A program made the translations under genes and the position numbers. Positions 10,520 through 19,069 of a DNA stretch of 64,000 bases are shown here, one piece after another. This stretch comes from Bacteroidota bacterium (GTDB taxonomy: Bacteria > Bacteroidota > Bacteroidia > B-17B0 > Aurantibacillaceae). The stretch lies in contig JAAFIL010000006.1 in the NCBI GenBank assembly GCA_013297775.1, positions 1-64,000 on the forward strand. Reading direction: 5' to 3'. Under the pieces are notes generated by a model. The model saw nothing but the letters and a program-made list of their open reading frames with translations, was not told the DNA's origin and searched no databases. The first letter of the stretch is position 1. Each line of letters starts with the position of its first letter.

Positions 10520-13045
10520 ATGAAAAAAATCTATAAATTGTTTGCAGTCCTATCGTTATCGGCACTAGGGTTTAGCGAAAGTAAAGCGCAAAGTTGTATT
10601 TTTACTACCCAGTATCCTAGTACATCAACGATTGCTATTAATGGTGTCCCTGGTTTCACCACAAATGTAACAACATGTAATTTTGGTGGAGAATATAGTG
10701 TTAATAATTTCACAACAGCTGGTACTTATAGTGCCACCAGTTCGGTAGGTACCGATTTTTTAACGGTTACCAATAATGCGAACGTTGTAATTATAGCGGG
10801 TCTTTCACCGTTGTCATTTACAATTCCATCCGTTGGTTTGTATCGCATTCATGTGGCTACATCATCTACATGTGGTACGCAATCTTCTTGCCGAAACATC
10901 AATGTGATAAAACCACCTACACCTTGTACGGTAGTGCCTTCGGCAACAGCAACAGCCAACAGTATCTTACCTTGTCCTGGTACTACTTTAAGTTTAAACT
11001 CTAATGCTATTTATGTAGGATCTGGTTTCACCTACCAATGGCATTCGTCAACGGTGAGTATAGCTGGTCCGTTTACATCGGTTGGTGGTGCAACAAATAC
11101 TGCCTTCAGTACTACTGTATTACCTGTTACCAATACATGGTACCAATTGGTAGCCACTTGTGCTAATGGCCCTCTTACTGGTACTTCTGCGCCTATTCAA
11201 GTTGGAGCAGCTGTTACAACTACCAATACTGTGCCTTATTTTGAAGGCTTCGAAACATTAACTGCCGGAAATTTACCGAATTGCTCTTGGTCAAGAACAG
11301 GCGATTGGACTACTGCTACAACCACATTAAACTTCAACCGCGCACCCAAGTCGGGCGTAGGTTATGCGTACACATTTTGGTCAACCATTGCTGGTGGCGA
11401 TATGTTATATTCAAATGGTATTCAATTGAACGCTGGTGTTACCTATTCTGGTGCGGTATCTTACAACACAGATGGTACTTCGGGTTTTACTGAATTGAGT
11501 ATGTTAGTTGGTCCTAATCAAAGCACCCTTGCCGCAGTGAGTATTGCTTCGGTTGCAGCCATCACCAATTCGGTTTATGCTACCATCACCAATACGTTTA
11601 ATGTACCTACTTCTGGTATTTACTTTTTAGGTTTTAGAGCAGTTGCTCCTACATCAAATCCTTGGTATTTAATGGTTGATGATATTTCTGTAACCGCACC
11701 TTGTTCATTAAATGCACCCGTATTAAGTGTAAGTGGAAACAGTGCTATCTGTAGCGGTTCTTCTACTAGTTTAACTGCGTCAGGAGCCTCTAGTTACGTT
11801 TGGAGTTCTGGTCCTAGTACGCCAAGTATTTCGGTAAGCCCTTCAGTTACTACCACTTATACAGTTACAGGAACTAACGCTTTATCGTGTACCAACACCG
11901 CAGTTCAAGTGGTGAGTGTTACACCTTTACCGACTATAATTATTTCGGGGACTAACTCTATTTGTGCGGGTTCATCTACTACTTTAACAGCTGGTGGTGC
12001 AACTTCTTACAGTTGGTCTAATGGTCCAGCTACTGCAACTAATGCGGTATCTCCTGTGGCTACTACTTCTTATACTGTGATGGGCACAACGAATGGCTGT
12101 ACAGGTATGGCTATGCAAACTGTTTCGGTGAATGCCATTCCTACAGTAAGCATTGCTGGCACTGCTGCAATTTGTGCGGGTTCATCTACTACTTTAACAG
12201 CAAGTGGTGCAACGTCTTACAGTTGGTCTAATGGTCCAGCTACAGCAGCTAACGCGGTATCTCCTGCGGCTACTACTTCTTATACAGTAATGGGTACATC
12301 AAATGGTTGTACAGGTATGGCTATGCAAACCGTTTCGGTAAATGCCGCTCCTTCGTTAAGTATCGCTGGTACTGCTGCAATTTGTGCGGGTTCATCTACT
12401 ACTTTAACAGCTAGCGGTGCAACGTCTTACAGTTGGTCTAATGGTCCAGCTACAGCAGCTAACGCGGTATCTCCTGCGGCTACTACTTCTTATACAGTAA
12501 TGGGCACAGCAAATGGTTGTACAGGTATGGCTATGCAAACTGTTTCGGTAAATGCTTTACCAAGTGTTAGTTTAACGGCTAGTTCTACAACTGTATGTAT
12601 TAATACATCAACTATTACATTGGCAGGTACTCCTGCGGGTGGTACTTATACTGGAACTAACGTTGCAGGTAATGTGTTTACCCCAGGTGCAATAGCGGGT
12701 ACTTTTAACCCAACGTATGCTTTTACAAATACAGTAACAGGTTGTTCAAATACCGCTACAGCGAGTATTATTGTATCGGGTTGTGTTGGTTTAGCTGCTA
12801 ACGCTGTTAATGCAACAGAGTTCACCGCTTATCCAAATCCAACCAATGGTGTATTTACTTTAACGTTTGCTAATGGTTTAGAAAAAACAGTTACTGTTAC
12901 CGATGTAACAGGTAAAGTTGTGTTTACAACTGTTTCTAAACAAACACAATTAGAAATTAATTTGAATGAATTAACGAATGGTATCTATACTGTAAAAGTA
13001 CAAGGTAACCAAAGTGTTAATGTTTTGAAAGTAGTTAAAAACTAA
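10520..13045 (+). CDS. Secreted Ig-like repeat protein with type A T9SS sorting domain
   Basis: 841 residues starting with a signal peptide (MKKIYKLFAVLSLSALGFSESKAQ). The middle part contains a region resembling secreted beta-sandwich/PKD-type modules (about 240-395), then four tandem units of about 70 residues (about 410-690) built on the pattern ICAGSSTTLTASGATSYSWS...TYTVMGT. A further Ser/Thr/Gly-rich stretch leads to the C-terminal sorting domain (about 765-841) with YPNPTNGVFTL and the LNELTNGIYTVKV segment typical of T9SS type A domains. It is therefore expected to be exported by Sec, then T9SS, and anchored or released at the surface, probably as an adhesin or matrix protein. Last three repeats are almost identical at DNA level. 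Followed by a strong terminator. Confidence 0.9.
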   Translation: MKKIYKLFAVLSLSALGFSESKAQSCIFTTQYPSTSTIAINGVPGFTTNVTTCNFGGEYSVNNFTTAGTYSATSSVGTDFLTVTNNANVVIIAGLSPLSFTIPSVGLYRIHVATSSTCGTQSSCRNINVIKPPTPCTVVPSATATANSILPCPGTTLSLNSNAIYVGSGFTYQWHSSTVSIAGPFTSVGGATNTAFSTTVLPVTNTWYQLVATCANGPLTGTSAPIQVGAAVTTTNTVPYFEGFETLTAGNLPNCSWSRTGDWTTATTTLNFNRAPKSGVGYAYTFWSTIAGGDMLYSNGIQLNAGVTYSGAVSYNTDGTSGFTELSMLVGPNQSTLAAVSIASVAAITNSVYATITNTFNVPTSGIYFLGFRAVAPTSNPWYLMVDDISVTAPCSLNAPVLSVSGNSAICSGSSTSLTASGASSYVWSSGPSTPSISVSPSVTTTYTVTGTNALSCTNTAVQVVSVTPLPTIIISGTNSICAGSSTTLTAGGATSYSWSNGPATATNAVSPVATTSYTVMGTTNGCTGMAMQTVSVNAIPTVSIAGTAAICAGSSTTLTASGATSYSWSNGPATAANAVSPAATTSYTVMGTSNGCTGMAMQTVSVNAAPSLSIAGTAAICAGSSTTLTASGATSYSWSNGPATAANAVSPAATTSYTVMGTANGCTGMAMQTVSVNALPSVSLTASSTTVCINTSTITLAGTPAGGTYTGTNVAGNVFTPGAIAGTFNPTYAFTNTVTGCSNTATASIIVSGCVGLAANAVNATEFTAYPNPTNGVFTLTFANGLEKTVTVTDVTGKVVFTTVSKQTQLEINLNELTNGIYTVKVQGNQSVNVLKVVKN
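11748..12590 (+). repeat. Four tandem 210-213 bp coding repeats inside the secreted protein gene
   Basis: Units begin at 11748, 11961, 12171 and 12381. Unit 1 is divergent. Units 2-4 share long identical blocks such as tttgtgcgggttcatctact. By hand count units 3 and 4 differ at about five positions over their first 170 bases, including silent sites, which points to recent duplication or gene conversion. Confidence 0.92.
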
Positions 13046-13064
13046 TCTATAAAATTAGCTATTA

Positions 13065-13100
13065 AAAAGGGGCTATCTTTTTAAGATAGCCCTTTTTTTT
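13065..13100 (+). terminator. Strong Rho-independent terminator after the Ig-like repeat gene
   Basis: GGGCTATCTT (13070-13079), loop TTT, AAGATAGCCC (13083-13092), then eight T; the A run before the stem adds pairing. It is 20 bp after the stop codon at 13045. Confidence 0.92.
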
Positions 13101-13302
13101 GTGATTTTTAGTAGAGGTTTGGCTTCAGCCGCTTTGCACAAAAGCAATGCGCTCTTAAACTAAACTCTTAAACTAATTAGTATCCTTTCTTTTGTTTGAA
13201 AGATATAGGCAACCGCCCGCCCTTGATTTTTAAAAATTTATACCATTAAAATTTTTAATTTAGGTAGGCAAACGGTATATAAACTTTACGCAGGTATTGG
13301 CA

Positions 13303-15156
13303 TTATTTTTTAAAATTGGAATTAAATAATTGCATTAGTCCAGTTAAAATTCCAGTGGCTTTATTTACAGTATCTTTGTTTTCGATTGGAATTTTAAAGT
13401 AGGATTGCCCTGTTTTTTTATCGGTTTCTACAATACTATTCACTAATGCTTTTGTTTTTTCAGAGTCGGATAAGGTGTCGCTTAATTTTTCGAGAAAACT
13501 TAAGCCTGTATTTAGTAAATTTTTTACGTCTTGGTCTATTAATGACGAATTCTTTTCTTCTTCTAAGTTTGCTAAAGTTTCTGTTTCAGTAAATGCAAAC
13601 GAGTCTGTACCTTCGCTAGGCTTGGGTTCTGTAAACATAGGGTCAAGTGCTGGGTCAGCAAACTCTTCTGGTTGATCAACCGTTTCGGGCGTTTTTTCAA
13701 CGGTTAGATCTTCAACCGTTTTCATAAATTGTTTCATTTTACTTTCGGTCATAAATACAGCGTCTTCTCCTCCATCTAATACCCCTTCAAACATTTTCTT
13801 TTTAAAGTTCAGTAGTTCGAGCATTCGTTCTTCAATGGTGCCTTTCGAAATAAGATTGATAATTGTAACGGGTTTTTCTTGACCAAGACGATGAATGCGT
13901 GCTATTCTTTGTTCGAGTACCACAGGATTCCAGGGGCAATCCATGTTAATAAGTACCGAGGCACTTTGCAAATTTAAACCTACACCGCCGGCATCGGTCG
14001 AAAGAAATACTTTACAGTGTGGATCATTTTTAAAATTGGTTAATAAATCTTTTCTTTGAATAGCTGGAATACCACCGTGCAGATATTCGTATTTTACACC
14101 CATTTTATCAAGTTCCATCGAAACAAGTCGGGTCATGCGCTCCCATTGGCTAAAAATAACCACTTTATCGTCTTCGTTTTGAAAGACTTCTTCGAGGAGA
14201 TTTTTTAACTCTGTAATTTTAGTATCGTGGCGGGTTTGCTGATCAATAATGTAAGTGCTATCGCTTACCATGCGCATTTGATTTAATCCAATCATTAACA
14301 ACTGCCTTTCTTTTTCACTTAAAAAGCCAAAACGTTTCCATTTATTAACTAGTTTACAAACGCTTTCGTAATACTCGCTGTGGCGGTCTAATTGCTCTTG
14401 CGTAACATTAACCATTAGTGTTTTTGTAATACGTGGTGGCAATTGTTTTAAAACTTCATTTTTGGTTCGGCGAATACAAATGGAGGCAATGGATTCTCCT
14501 ATTTTATTCAAATTTTTATAGCCTGTTACTTTACCAGTTTCATCTGTAATTTGATGATCGAATAAGAATCGTGCTAACAGCCCCATTTTATAGCGGTCAA
14601 CAAACTCAACTAAAGAGTGTAATTCATCTAATTTATTTTCGAGTGGTGTTCCTGTTAAAACCAAGCAATAGGGCGAGTGAAGTAACTTAATGCTTTGCGC
14701 CGTTTTTGTTTTCCAGTTTTTAATGCGTTGTGCTTCATCGAGTATGATAAGGTCGGGTTTCATTTTAGTAATAAATTCTGTATCTCGTATGGCTATTTGA
14801 TATGAAATTATTTTATAGAATGCGTTTGAGTTGTATTGATTTTGCCTTTGGTTGGCATTGCCTTCAATGACTTTAGAGGAACTTTCTGTAAACTTTTCTA
14901 ATTCAGTTTGCCACTGGTACTTAAGCGAAGTTGGGCAAATGATGAGAACGTTTTCGATGCCTAATAATTTTTTAAGTAGTTCGGCAATGGCAAGGGATTG
15001 TATAGTTTTCCCGAGGCCCATATCGTCGGCTATCATGTAGCGGCCTGCTTCTGCAGCTTTTAAAACGGCTTCTTTTTGATAAGGGTAAAGATTTGCTTTT
15101 ATGATTTTATTTAATGCGCTGCTGTGTATTCCATTCGGGAAATAGTCTTGCAACAT
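13303..15156 (-). CDS. SNF2-family helicase/ATPase part (RapA-like), in -1 frame to the SWIM ORF
   Basis: SWI2/SNF2 ATPase that translocates on double-stranded DNA and remodels DNA-protein complexes. Helicase motifs: LYPYQKEAV (Q-like, about 23-31), DDMGLGKT (44-51), DEAQ (140-143), LTGTPLEN, then the second RecA half with VFLSTDAGGVGLNL and the motif VI segment EQRIARIHRLGQ. The last 180 residues are an acidic then helical tail of unknown role. The apparent ATG at 15156 sits exactly on the A7 run at which the upstream SWIM ORF (15111-15770) would shift -1, and only about 22 residues precede the Q-like motif. I infer that both ORFs encode one protein of about 822 residues, or are a gene broken by an indel. 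Stand-alone translation from this ATG is the alternative. Confidence 0.9.
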   Translation of the reverse strand: MLQDYFPNGIHSSALNKIIKANLYPYQKEAVLKAAEAGRYMIADDMGLGKTIQSLAIAELLKKLLGIENVLIICPTSLKYQWQTELEKFTESSSKVIEGNANQRQNQYNSNAFYKIISYQIAIRDTEFITKMKPDLIILDEAQRIKNWKTKTAQSIKLLHSPYCLVLTGTPLENKLDELHSLVEFVDRYKMGLLARFLFDHQITDETGKVTGYKNLNKIGESIASICIRRTKNEVLKQLPPRITKTLMVNVTQEQLDRHSEYYESVCKLVNKWKRFGFLSEKERQLLMIGLNQMRMVSDSTYIIDQQTRHDTKITELKNLLEEVFQNEDDKVVIFSQWERMTRLVSMELDKMGVKYEYLHGGIPAIQRKDLLTNFKNDPHCKVFLSTDAGGVGLNLQSASVLINMDCPWNPVVLEQRIARIHRLGQEKPVTIINLISKGTIEERMLELLNFKKKMFEGVLDGGEDAVFMTESKMKQFMKTVEDLTVEKTPETVDQPEEFADPALDPMFTEPKPSEGTDSFAFTETETLANLEEEKNSSLIDQDVKNLLNTGLSFLEKLSDTLSDSEKTKALVNSIVETDKKTGQSYFKIPIENKDTVNKATGILTGLMQLFNSNFKK

Positions 15157-15770
15157 TTTTTTCTGTTTTGTTTTTCGCGCTCGTTTAATATGTACTCCAA
15201 AGCATCGGGATAACAGCGGAATTGCGGGTCGAGCCGCTTCACTTTATCAATAAATTTTTCAAAATTTTTAAGACCTTCCTCTTTTAGAATAAAATCTTTA
15301 TCAAAAAAGGTGTTGGCTAATTTTTTGATTTCGTTGGCGTTATAACGACCTACACGAAGTACAATTTTGCGTTCATTGCCATACTTTAAGGTTACAGATG
15401 AATAGTCTCTTTCAAGACCTTCATTTAGTATTTTTACAAGATTTTTTTTAGATTTTATAAAATTAAATACATGCTCAATGTGCTTACAAGTGCCTAGATT
15501 ATTGACTTTGAAGTCGGGACAGGAGCAAAAATTCAGCCCAGTTGTTTGGCTTCGAATGGCTACTTTATAAACTCTTTTAGTTAGTGGATTTCGTACTTCA
15601 AAATCTGAATATACTTTGTGGCTACCGATATTTTTAATACTAAATTTTTGTTCTGTCGAAAATTGTTGTCTTAAAATGGTTTGCCACTCTTCAAATGAAA
15701 TGGCTTCTGGTTTCTTGGTATTTGAAATTTTTGGTATTCTTTTTTTTGATGCCGTATTTTTTGTTTTCAT
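15111..15770 (-). CDS. SWIM zinc-finger N-terminal part of the SNF2 helicase (frame-shifted)
   Basis: 219-residue ORF whose residues 82-97 form a SWIM finger: C82, C84, C95 and H97 in the CxC...CxH pattern. SWIM domains are common at the N-terminus of bacterial SNF2 proteins and bind DNA or protein. Its natural-looking sequence continues to NEREKQNRKK at residue 205, after which the zero frame gives a short unrelated tail and stops at 15111. Shifting -1 on the A7 run at 15156-15162 joins it in frame to the SNF2 ORF (205 + 617 residues). A lysine-rich N-terminus precedes the finger. No partner genes of a known defence system are adjacent. Confidence 0.85.
   Translation of the reverse strand: MKTKNTASKKRIPKISNTKKPEAISFEEWQTILRQQFSTEQKFSIKNIGSHKVYSDFEVRNPLTKRVYKVAIRSQTTGLNFCSCPDFKVNNLGTCKHIEHVFNFIKSKKNLVKILNEGLERDYSSVTLKYGNERKIVLRVGRYNANEIKKLANTFFDKDFILKEEGLKNFEKFIDKVKRLDPQFRCYPDALEYILNEREKQNRKKCCKTISRMEYTAAH
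15156..15162 (-). other. A7 slippery heptamer (A AAA AAA) joining SWIM and SNF2 frames
   Basis: On the minus strand the zero frame reads AGA AAA AAA TGT. The heptamer A_AAA_AAA has the X_XXY_YYZ layout of -1 ribosomal frameshift sites, and a -1 slip gives AAA AAA ATG TTG CAA, entering the SNF2 frame directly. Downstream only a weak hairpin (TTCC/GGAA) is visible. A single-base sequencing or mutational indel in the homopolymer would look the same. Confidence 0.55.
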
Positions 15771-15995
15771 GGTTTTTAGACTGTTTCAAGCACGAAAGTA
15801 TTTGTTATTTATAAATTTAGAATATTTAATGCGTTAAACTTTATAATAATTTTGAACAATTAAACCGTATGAATAGTAACAACTTTTACTGTAATTTAAA
15901 ATAACTTTTTCAACGCTATTTACAAATCCACCTAGTATTAAACCCAAATTTTTAAGAAAGAGGGGTTTTGGAATAAAGGGGATAACACGATTAAA

Positions 15996-16140
15996 TAGCA
16001 CGCAAAGGCGCAGAGGGCGCAAAGGTGGAAATTAAATATTGCACTAAAGATAGCACGCAAAGGCGCAGAGTTCGTAAAGGGAGGAATATCGAGAAAATAG
16101 CACGCGAAGGCGCAGAGGACGCAAAGGCGGAAATTAAATT
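15996..16140 (+). repeat. cgcaaagg/cgcagagg array, three units
   Basis: Three imperfect units beginning tagcacgc at 15996, 16051 and 16098, each with cgcaaaggcgcagagg-type strings followed by ggaaattaaat-like or similar spacer. The same short unit recurs in four other gaps of this window (17.9, 41.2, 55.3, 61.2 kb). Confidence 0.85.
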
Positions 16141-16212
16141 TTGAAAAAGGATTTCAGAATAAATCATTGCCTTTATTAAATACTATGATTTAAGTTATAT
16201 GGAAATAGGTAA

Positions 16213-16358
16213 TTGAAATCTATTATAAAACAAAATCTGATGCAGCTATTAGAAATGCTCGGTTCTGCGGTCTTCAAAATAGCGTTAACTATTCTTACAG
16301 TCCTCGAACCTGCGCTTCCTAATATCTTTGCAGCTTTTGTCTTTCACTACGATTTCAA
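16213..16358. repeat. Large imperfect palindrome centred on GTTAAC
   Basis: The left arm starts TTGAAATC at 16213 and the right arm ends GATTTCAA at 16358. Read from the right end on the other strand, the second arm repeats the first with matching blocks (TTGAAATC, ATTAG, GGTTC, ATAG.GTTAAC), meeting at GTTAAC at 16284-16289. Each arm is about 73 bp with scattered mismatches. It could fold as one long hairpin. No coding capacity; MITE-like relic is the likely nature. Confidence 0.7.
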
Positions 16359-16419
16359 CTGTCTTTTTACGGTTAAGAGCATGAACCGTTTATGTTTATT
16401 GTAAAACTCTAAATTAAAG

Positions 16420-16660
16420 TACCCCCTCTTTGCGTGAGGGATTGAAGCGATAGCCTGCGAAGGGCTTTTGCGAACAGATGCGCGAGCGGCGGAGGCTGAG
16501 GCACGAAGACCCCGCACGCCGCAGCAACTGTGGCAAAAGACCAAGCAGCTAAAGCGTAAAGCCCGACCCCGACTTTAAGTGCCAGTGTAATCATTTAGTA
16601 CACCATTTACTAATGCGCCAACACAACCACTTGCCATAGATGAGGGGACACGCCTAACAC
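16420..16660 (-). repeat. Hairpin repeat family A, copy 1 (reverse orientation)
   Basis: GC-rich element shared with 54896-55163 and 60870-61088. In the orientation of the other copies it begins GGCGTGTCCCC, has a variable AT-rich part, then GGGTCGGGCTTTACGC, AGCTGCTTGGTCTTTTGCCAC, GCTGCGGCGTGCGGGGTCTT and ends near CTTCAATCCCTCACGC. CTTTTGCCACAG pairs with the CTGTTCGCAAAAG further in, and GCGGCG with CGCCGC, giving a long hairpin. Confidence 0.88.
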
Positions 16661-16787
16661 TAATAATTAGACAGAATGAAATTGTATTGGCTTACGGTGT
16701 TGTAAACAGTTCTTAATTAAATGTTTAAGAACACCACCTCGTTTTTATCCTAAGTATGAATTTTTAAAATGGAGATTAGTTTAAAAA

Positions 16788-17852
16788 ATGCTCGTACATT
16801 TGAATTTAATGCAAAGCAATTTTCAATTAATTTCTGGGGCTACTTATCAGCAATTAGTGCGCAAGCGTGCCAATGAGCGTAAGTTGGGCGAAGATGCCGT
16901 GTGGTACGATACTTCTGAGGATTTAAGTTTACAACTCCAGCAAAGTAAGGCTTTGTTTGTTATTGTTGGCATTCCGGAGGATGTTGGCGTGCGTGCCAAT
17001 TTTGGTAGAGGTGGCGCGCATACGGCTTTTAAACCTGCTTTAGAAAGTTTTTTAAATCAACAGAGTAATGCGTTTTTAAATGGGTCGCATTGCCTAATTT
17101 TAGGGGAATTGGAGGTAAGCGATTTAATGCAATTGCCCGAGTCGGCTACTAAGGAAGCACAGCTTCAAATGCTTCGCCATAACGTAACAGAAATAGATAA
17201 GCGGGTTACAGCACTCATTCAAATTTGCGTTCAATACCAAAAAATACCGATTGTTATTGGGGGCGGGCACAACAATGCGTATGGCAACATAAAAGGGAGT
17301 AGTTTGGCTCTAAACCAAAAAATAAATGCGATTAATTGCGATCCACATGCTGATTTTAGACCCCTCGAAGGGCGGCACAGTGGCAATGGTTTTAGTTACG
17401 CCTATAACGAACAGTATCTTAATCGCTATGCTGTATTTGCTTTGCACGAGCAGTACAATACATCGCTGGCTTTAGATACCTTTCATAAAGATCCTAACCG
17501 ATTAAATTACCAAACCTATGAAAGTATTTTTGTAAGAGAAACGCAAACCTTCACGCGGGCCCTTCATAATTGCATCCATTTTGTAAAGCAAGAACCTTGT
17601 GGGGTAGAGTTGGATATGGATGCCATTACCAATGTGCCATCGAGCGCAAAAACCAGTAGTGGACTTTCGCCCATACAAGCGCGGCAATATGCGTATCAAT
17701 GCGGTGCGCAGTTAAATGCTGTTTATTTTCACATTGCTGAGGCGGCACCTATTTTATCGCATATTAAAGCCGATAATAAAACTGGGAAATTAATTGCTTA
17801 CTTAATTAGCGATTTTATAAAAGGTGTATTATCTCGAAGTTCAGGAGAGTAG
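16788..17852 (+). CDS. Arginase/formimidoylglutamase-family hydrolase
   Basis: Ureohydrolase-fold enzyme with a binuclear manganese site. All six expected ligands can be read: H161 in GGGHNN, D185, H187 and D189 in CDPHADFR, and D276 and D278 in ELDMD. The family includes arginase, agmatinase and formimidoylglutamase (HutG). The roughly 80-residue N-terminal lead before the IVGIPEDVG strand and the overall length (354) look most like the HutG-type Bacteroidota branch, but no other histidine-degradation gene is adjacent, so the substrate is inferred. A second in-frame ATG lies at 16809. Its last five codons and stop lie in the first unit of the downstream tandem repeat. Confidence 0.85.
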   Translation: MLVHLNLMQSNFQLISGATYQQLVRKRANERKLGEDAVWYDTSEDLSLQLQQSKALFVIVGIPEDVGVRANFGRGGAHTAFKPALESFLNQQSNAFLNGSHCLILGELEVSDLMQLPESATKEAQLQMLRHNVTEIDKRVTALIQICVQYQKIPIVIGGGHNNAYGNIKGSSLALNQKINAINCDPHADFRPLEGRHSGNGFSYAYNEQYLNRYAVFALHEQYNTSLALDTFHKDPNRLNYQTYESIFVRETQTFTRALHNCIHFVKQEPCGVELDMDAITNVPSSAKTSSGLSPIQARQYAYQCGAQLNAVYFHIAEAAPILSHIKADNKTGKLIAYLISDFIKGVLSRSSGE

Positions 17853-18240
17853 GGCTTTAGAATAAAATCTATAACTCGGTTAAATAATAGATTACACTAA
17901 AAATAGCACGCAAAGGACGCAAAGGTAGAAATGCTTAATTGTAGGTGTTACATCAAAGTTAAAGAGAGTAGGGCGTTAGAACAAAATCTATAACTCGGTT
18001 AAATAATGGATTACACTAAAAATAGCACGCAAAGGAGCAAAGGACGCAAAGGTAGAAATGTTTAATTGTAGGTGTTACATCAAAGCTTGGGAGAGTAGCG
18101 CTTTAGAATAAAATCTATAACTCGATTAAATAATAGATTACACTAAAGATAGCACGCAAAGGACGCAAAGTTCGCAAAGGTAGAAATGTTTAATTGTAGG
18201 TGTTACAACAAAGCTCAGGAGAGTAGGGCTTTAGAACAAA
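17835..18240 (+). repeat. Tandem repeat of about 119-128 bp, three units plus a partial fourth
   Basis: Units recur at gagagtagggctttagaa (reference points 17844, 17963, 18090, 18218), each running through ataactcgrttaaataat, a gcacgcaaagg array and ttaattgtaggtgttaca. The first unit overlaps the stop codon of the arginase-family gene. This, with the short AT-rich remainder, is all that fills the 450-bp gap up to 18302. One inverted single copy of the unit's core is at 41163-41227. Confidence 0.92.
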
Positions 18241-18302
18241 GGTTATAATTTTTCTCTAAGCATTTGATTGTTTTAAATTTTCAATAAGTTATAGGGGAAA
18301 TA

Positions 18303-18677
18303 TTATTGAATTTGCTTTTTGCTTTGTAATACACTTAAACGATTCAGGGCTTTTTCAAGTAGTTGCTTGTATAATTGAGGATGTTGCGAATAAAAATAAA
18401 CGCTGGTATCGTATTGTTTTTTAGCAATACCATGTTCTTTAAACGGATTAAAGGCGTACACCGAATCGTTTTGCTGCGAACTTACGTTTTTAACGTTAAG
18501 CGAAGCTGCACTTTCGGCCAAAGCTAAATCGGCAGTTAATTTAATAAACACATCTTCAGCTAATACATACGAAGGAATAATTAATGCTGCATTTTCTTGT
18601 GATTTATCTTTACACCCAAAGCCCAGCCATAGCAAGGCAATTGCCCATGTACTTTTTTTTAAGAACCTTCTTATCAT
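18303..18677 (-). CDS. DUF4296-type lipoprotein
   Basis: Small Bacteroidota lipoprotein of unknown function. From the ATG at 18677 the N-terminus reads as a lipoprotein signal ending LGFGC, with the cysteine as lipidation site; an in-frame ATG at 18698 would add seven residues and overlap the upstream gene by 10 bp. After the cysteine come the features I associate with DUF4296: IPSYVLAEDVFIKLTADLAL-like first helix, then FKEHGIAKKQYDTSVYFYSQHP, and a C-terminal helix rich in Leu and Lys. Expected length for the family. It follows the S4-domain gene and is probably co-transcribed with it. Confidence 0.75.
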   Translation of the reverse strand: MIRRFLKKSTWAIALLWLGFGCKDKSQENAALIIPSYVLAEDVFIKLTADLALAESAASLNVKNVSSQQNDSVYAFNPFKEHGIAKKQYDTSVYFYSQHPQLYKQLLEKALNRLSVLQSKKQIQ

Positions 18678-18688
18678 TTTCTTCTTTT

Positions 18689-19069
18689 CTAAAACCATCC
18701 GCCTTGGTCCTCCAAATCCCTTCTGTTTTTTTTGGTGGGTCGCCCACTTCCGCGCTCGTTATTAACGTTCATTGTAAAAAAGGCTTTCTCTTGCTTTTCG
18801 GTTTTATCGGGTGTAGGCGAGCAATCTATATAATAGTTTTTAGCAATTTCGAACGACGCTCGTTTATCAATAAACCCGGTTACTTCAATTATTTTTTTGA
18901 GACCGTTTCCAATGCTAATGACATAACGTTCGCCTATTTTAACCAGATGCGCAGGTTTAAGCGTTGCCTCTTGCAATTTCACTTTCCCACCTTTAATAGC
19001 ATCGGCGGCTAAGGTACGGCTCTTAAAAATTCGGATAGCCCACAAATAAGTATCTGCTCTTAGTTCCAC
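18689..19069 (-). CDS. S4-domain RNA-binding protein, Hsp15-like
   Basis: 126 residues with an N-terminal S4 domain (about 4-60: DTYLWAIRIFKSRTLAADAI, GKVKLQEATLKPAHLVKIGE). Hsp15 (HslR) in E. coli binds 50S subunits carrying stranded nascent chains; Bacteroidota homologs are annotated the same way. The C-terminal tail is basic and rich in polar residues (GSGRPTKKNRRDLE), as in the family. It is the first gene of a two-gene minus-strand unit with the DUF4296 lipoprotein, whose longest ORF overlaps it by 10 bp. The role in ribosome rescue is inherited from the family and is not shown here. Confidence 0.85.
   Translation of the reverse strand: MELRADTYLWAIRIFKSRTLAADAIKGGKVKLQEATLKPAHLVKIGERYVISIGNGLKKIIEVTGFIDKRASFEIAKNYYIDCSPTPDKTEKQEKAFFTMNVNNERGSGRPTKKNRRDLEDQGGWF

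Larger units (their letters stand above)
15771..16787. other. Non-coding gap of about 1 kb filled with repeats
   Basis: Between the divergent SWIM/SNF2 and arginase-family genes. It contains the cgcaaagg-type array (15996-16140), a large imperfect palindrome (16213-16358) and one hairpin element of family A (16420-16660). The short ORFs inside follow the repeats and are not believable genes. The promoters of both flanking genes should lie at its ends, but I saw no clear -33/-7 pair. Confidence 0.7.

Noticed and set aside
13303-15770. SNF2 helicase as part of a defence island (DISARM-like or similar)
   Set aside because: Neighbours are a secreted protein and an arginase-family enzyme; no methyltransferase, PLD or DUF1998 partner.
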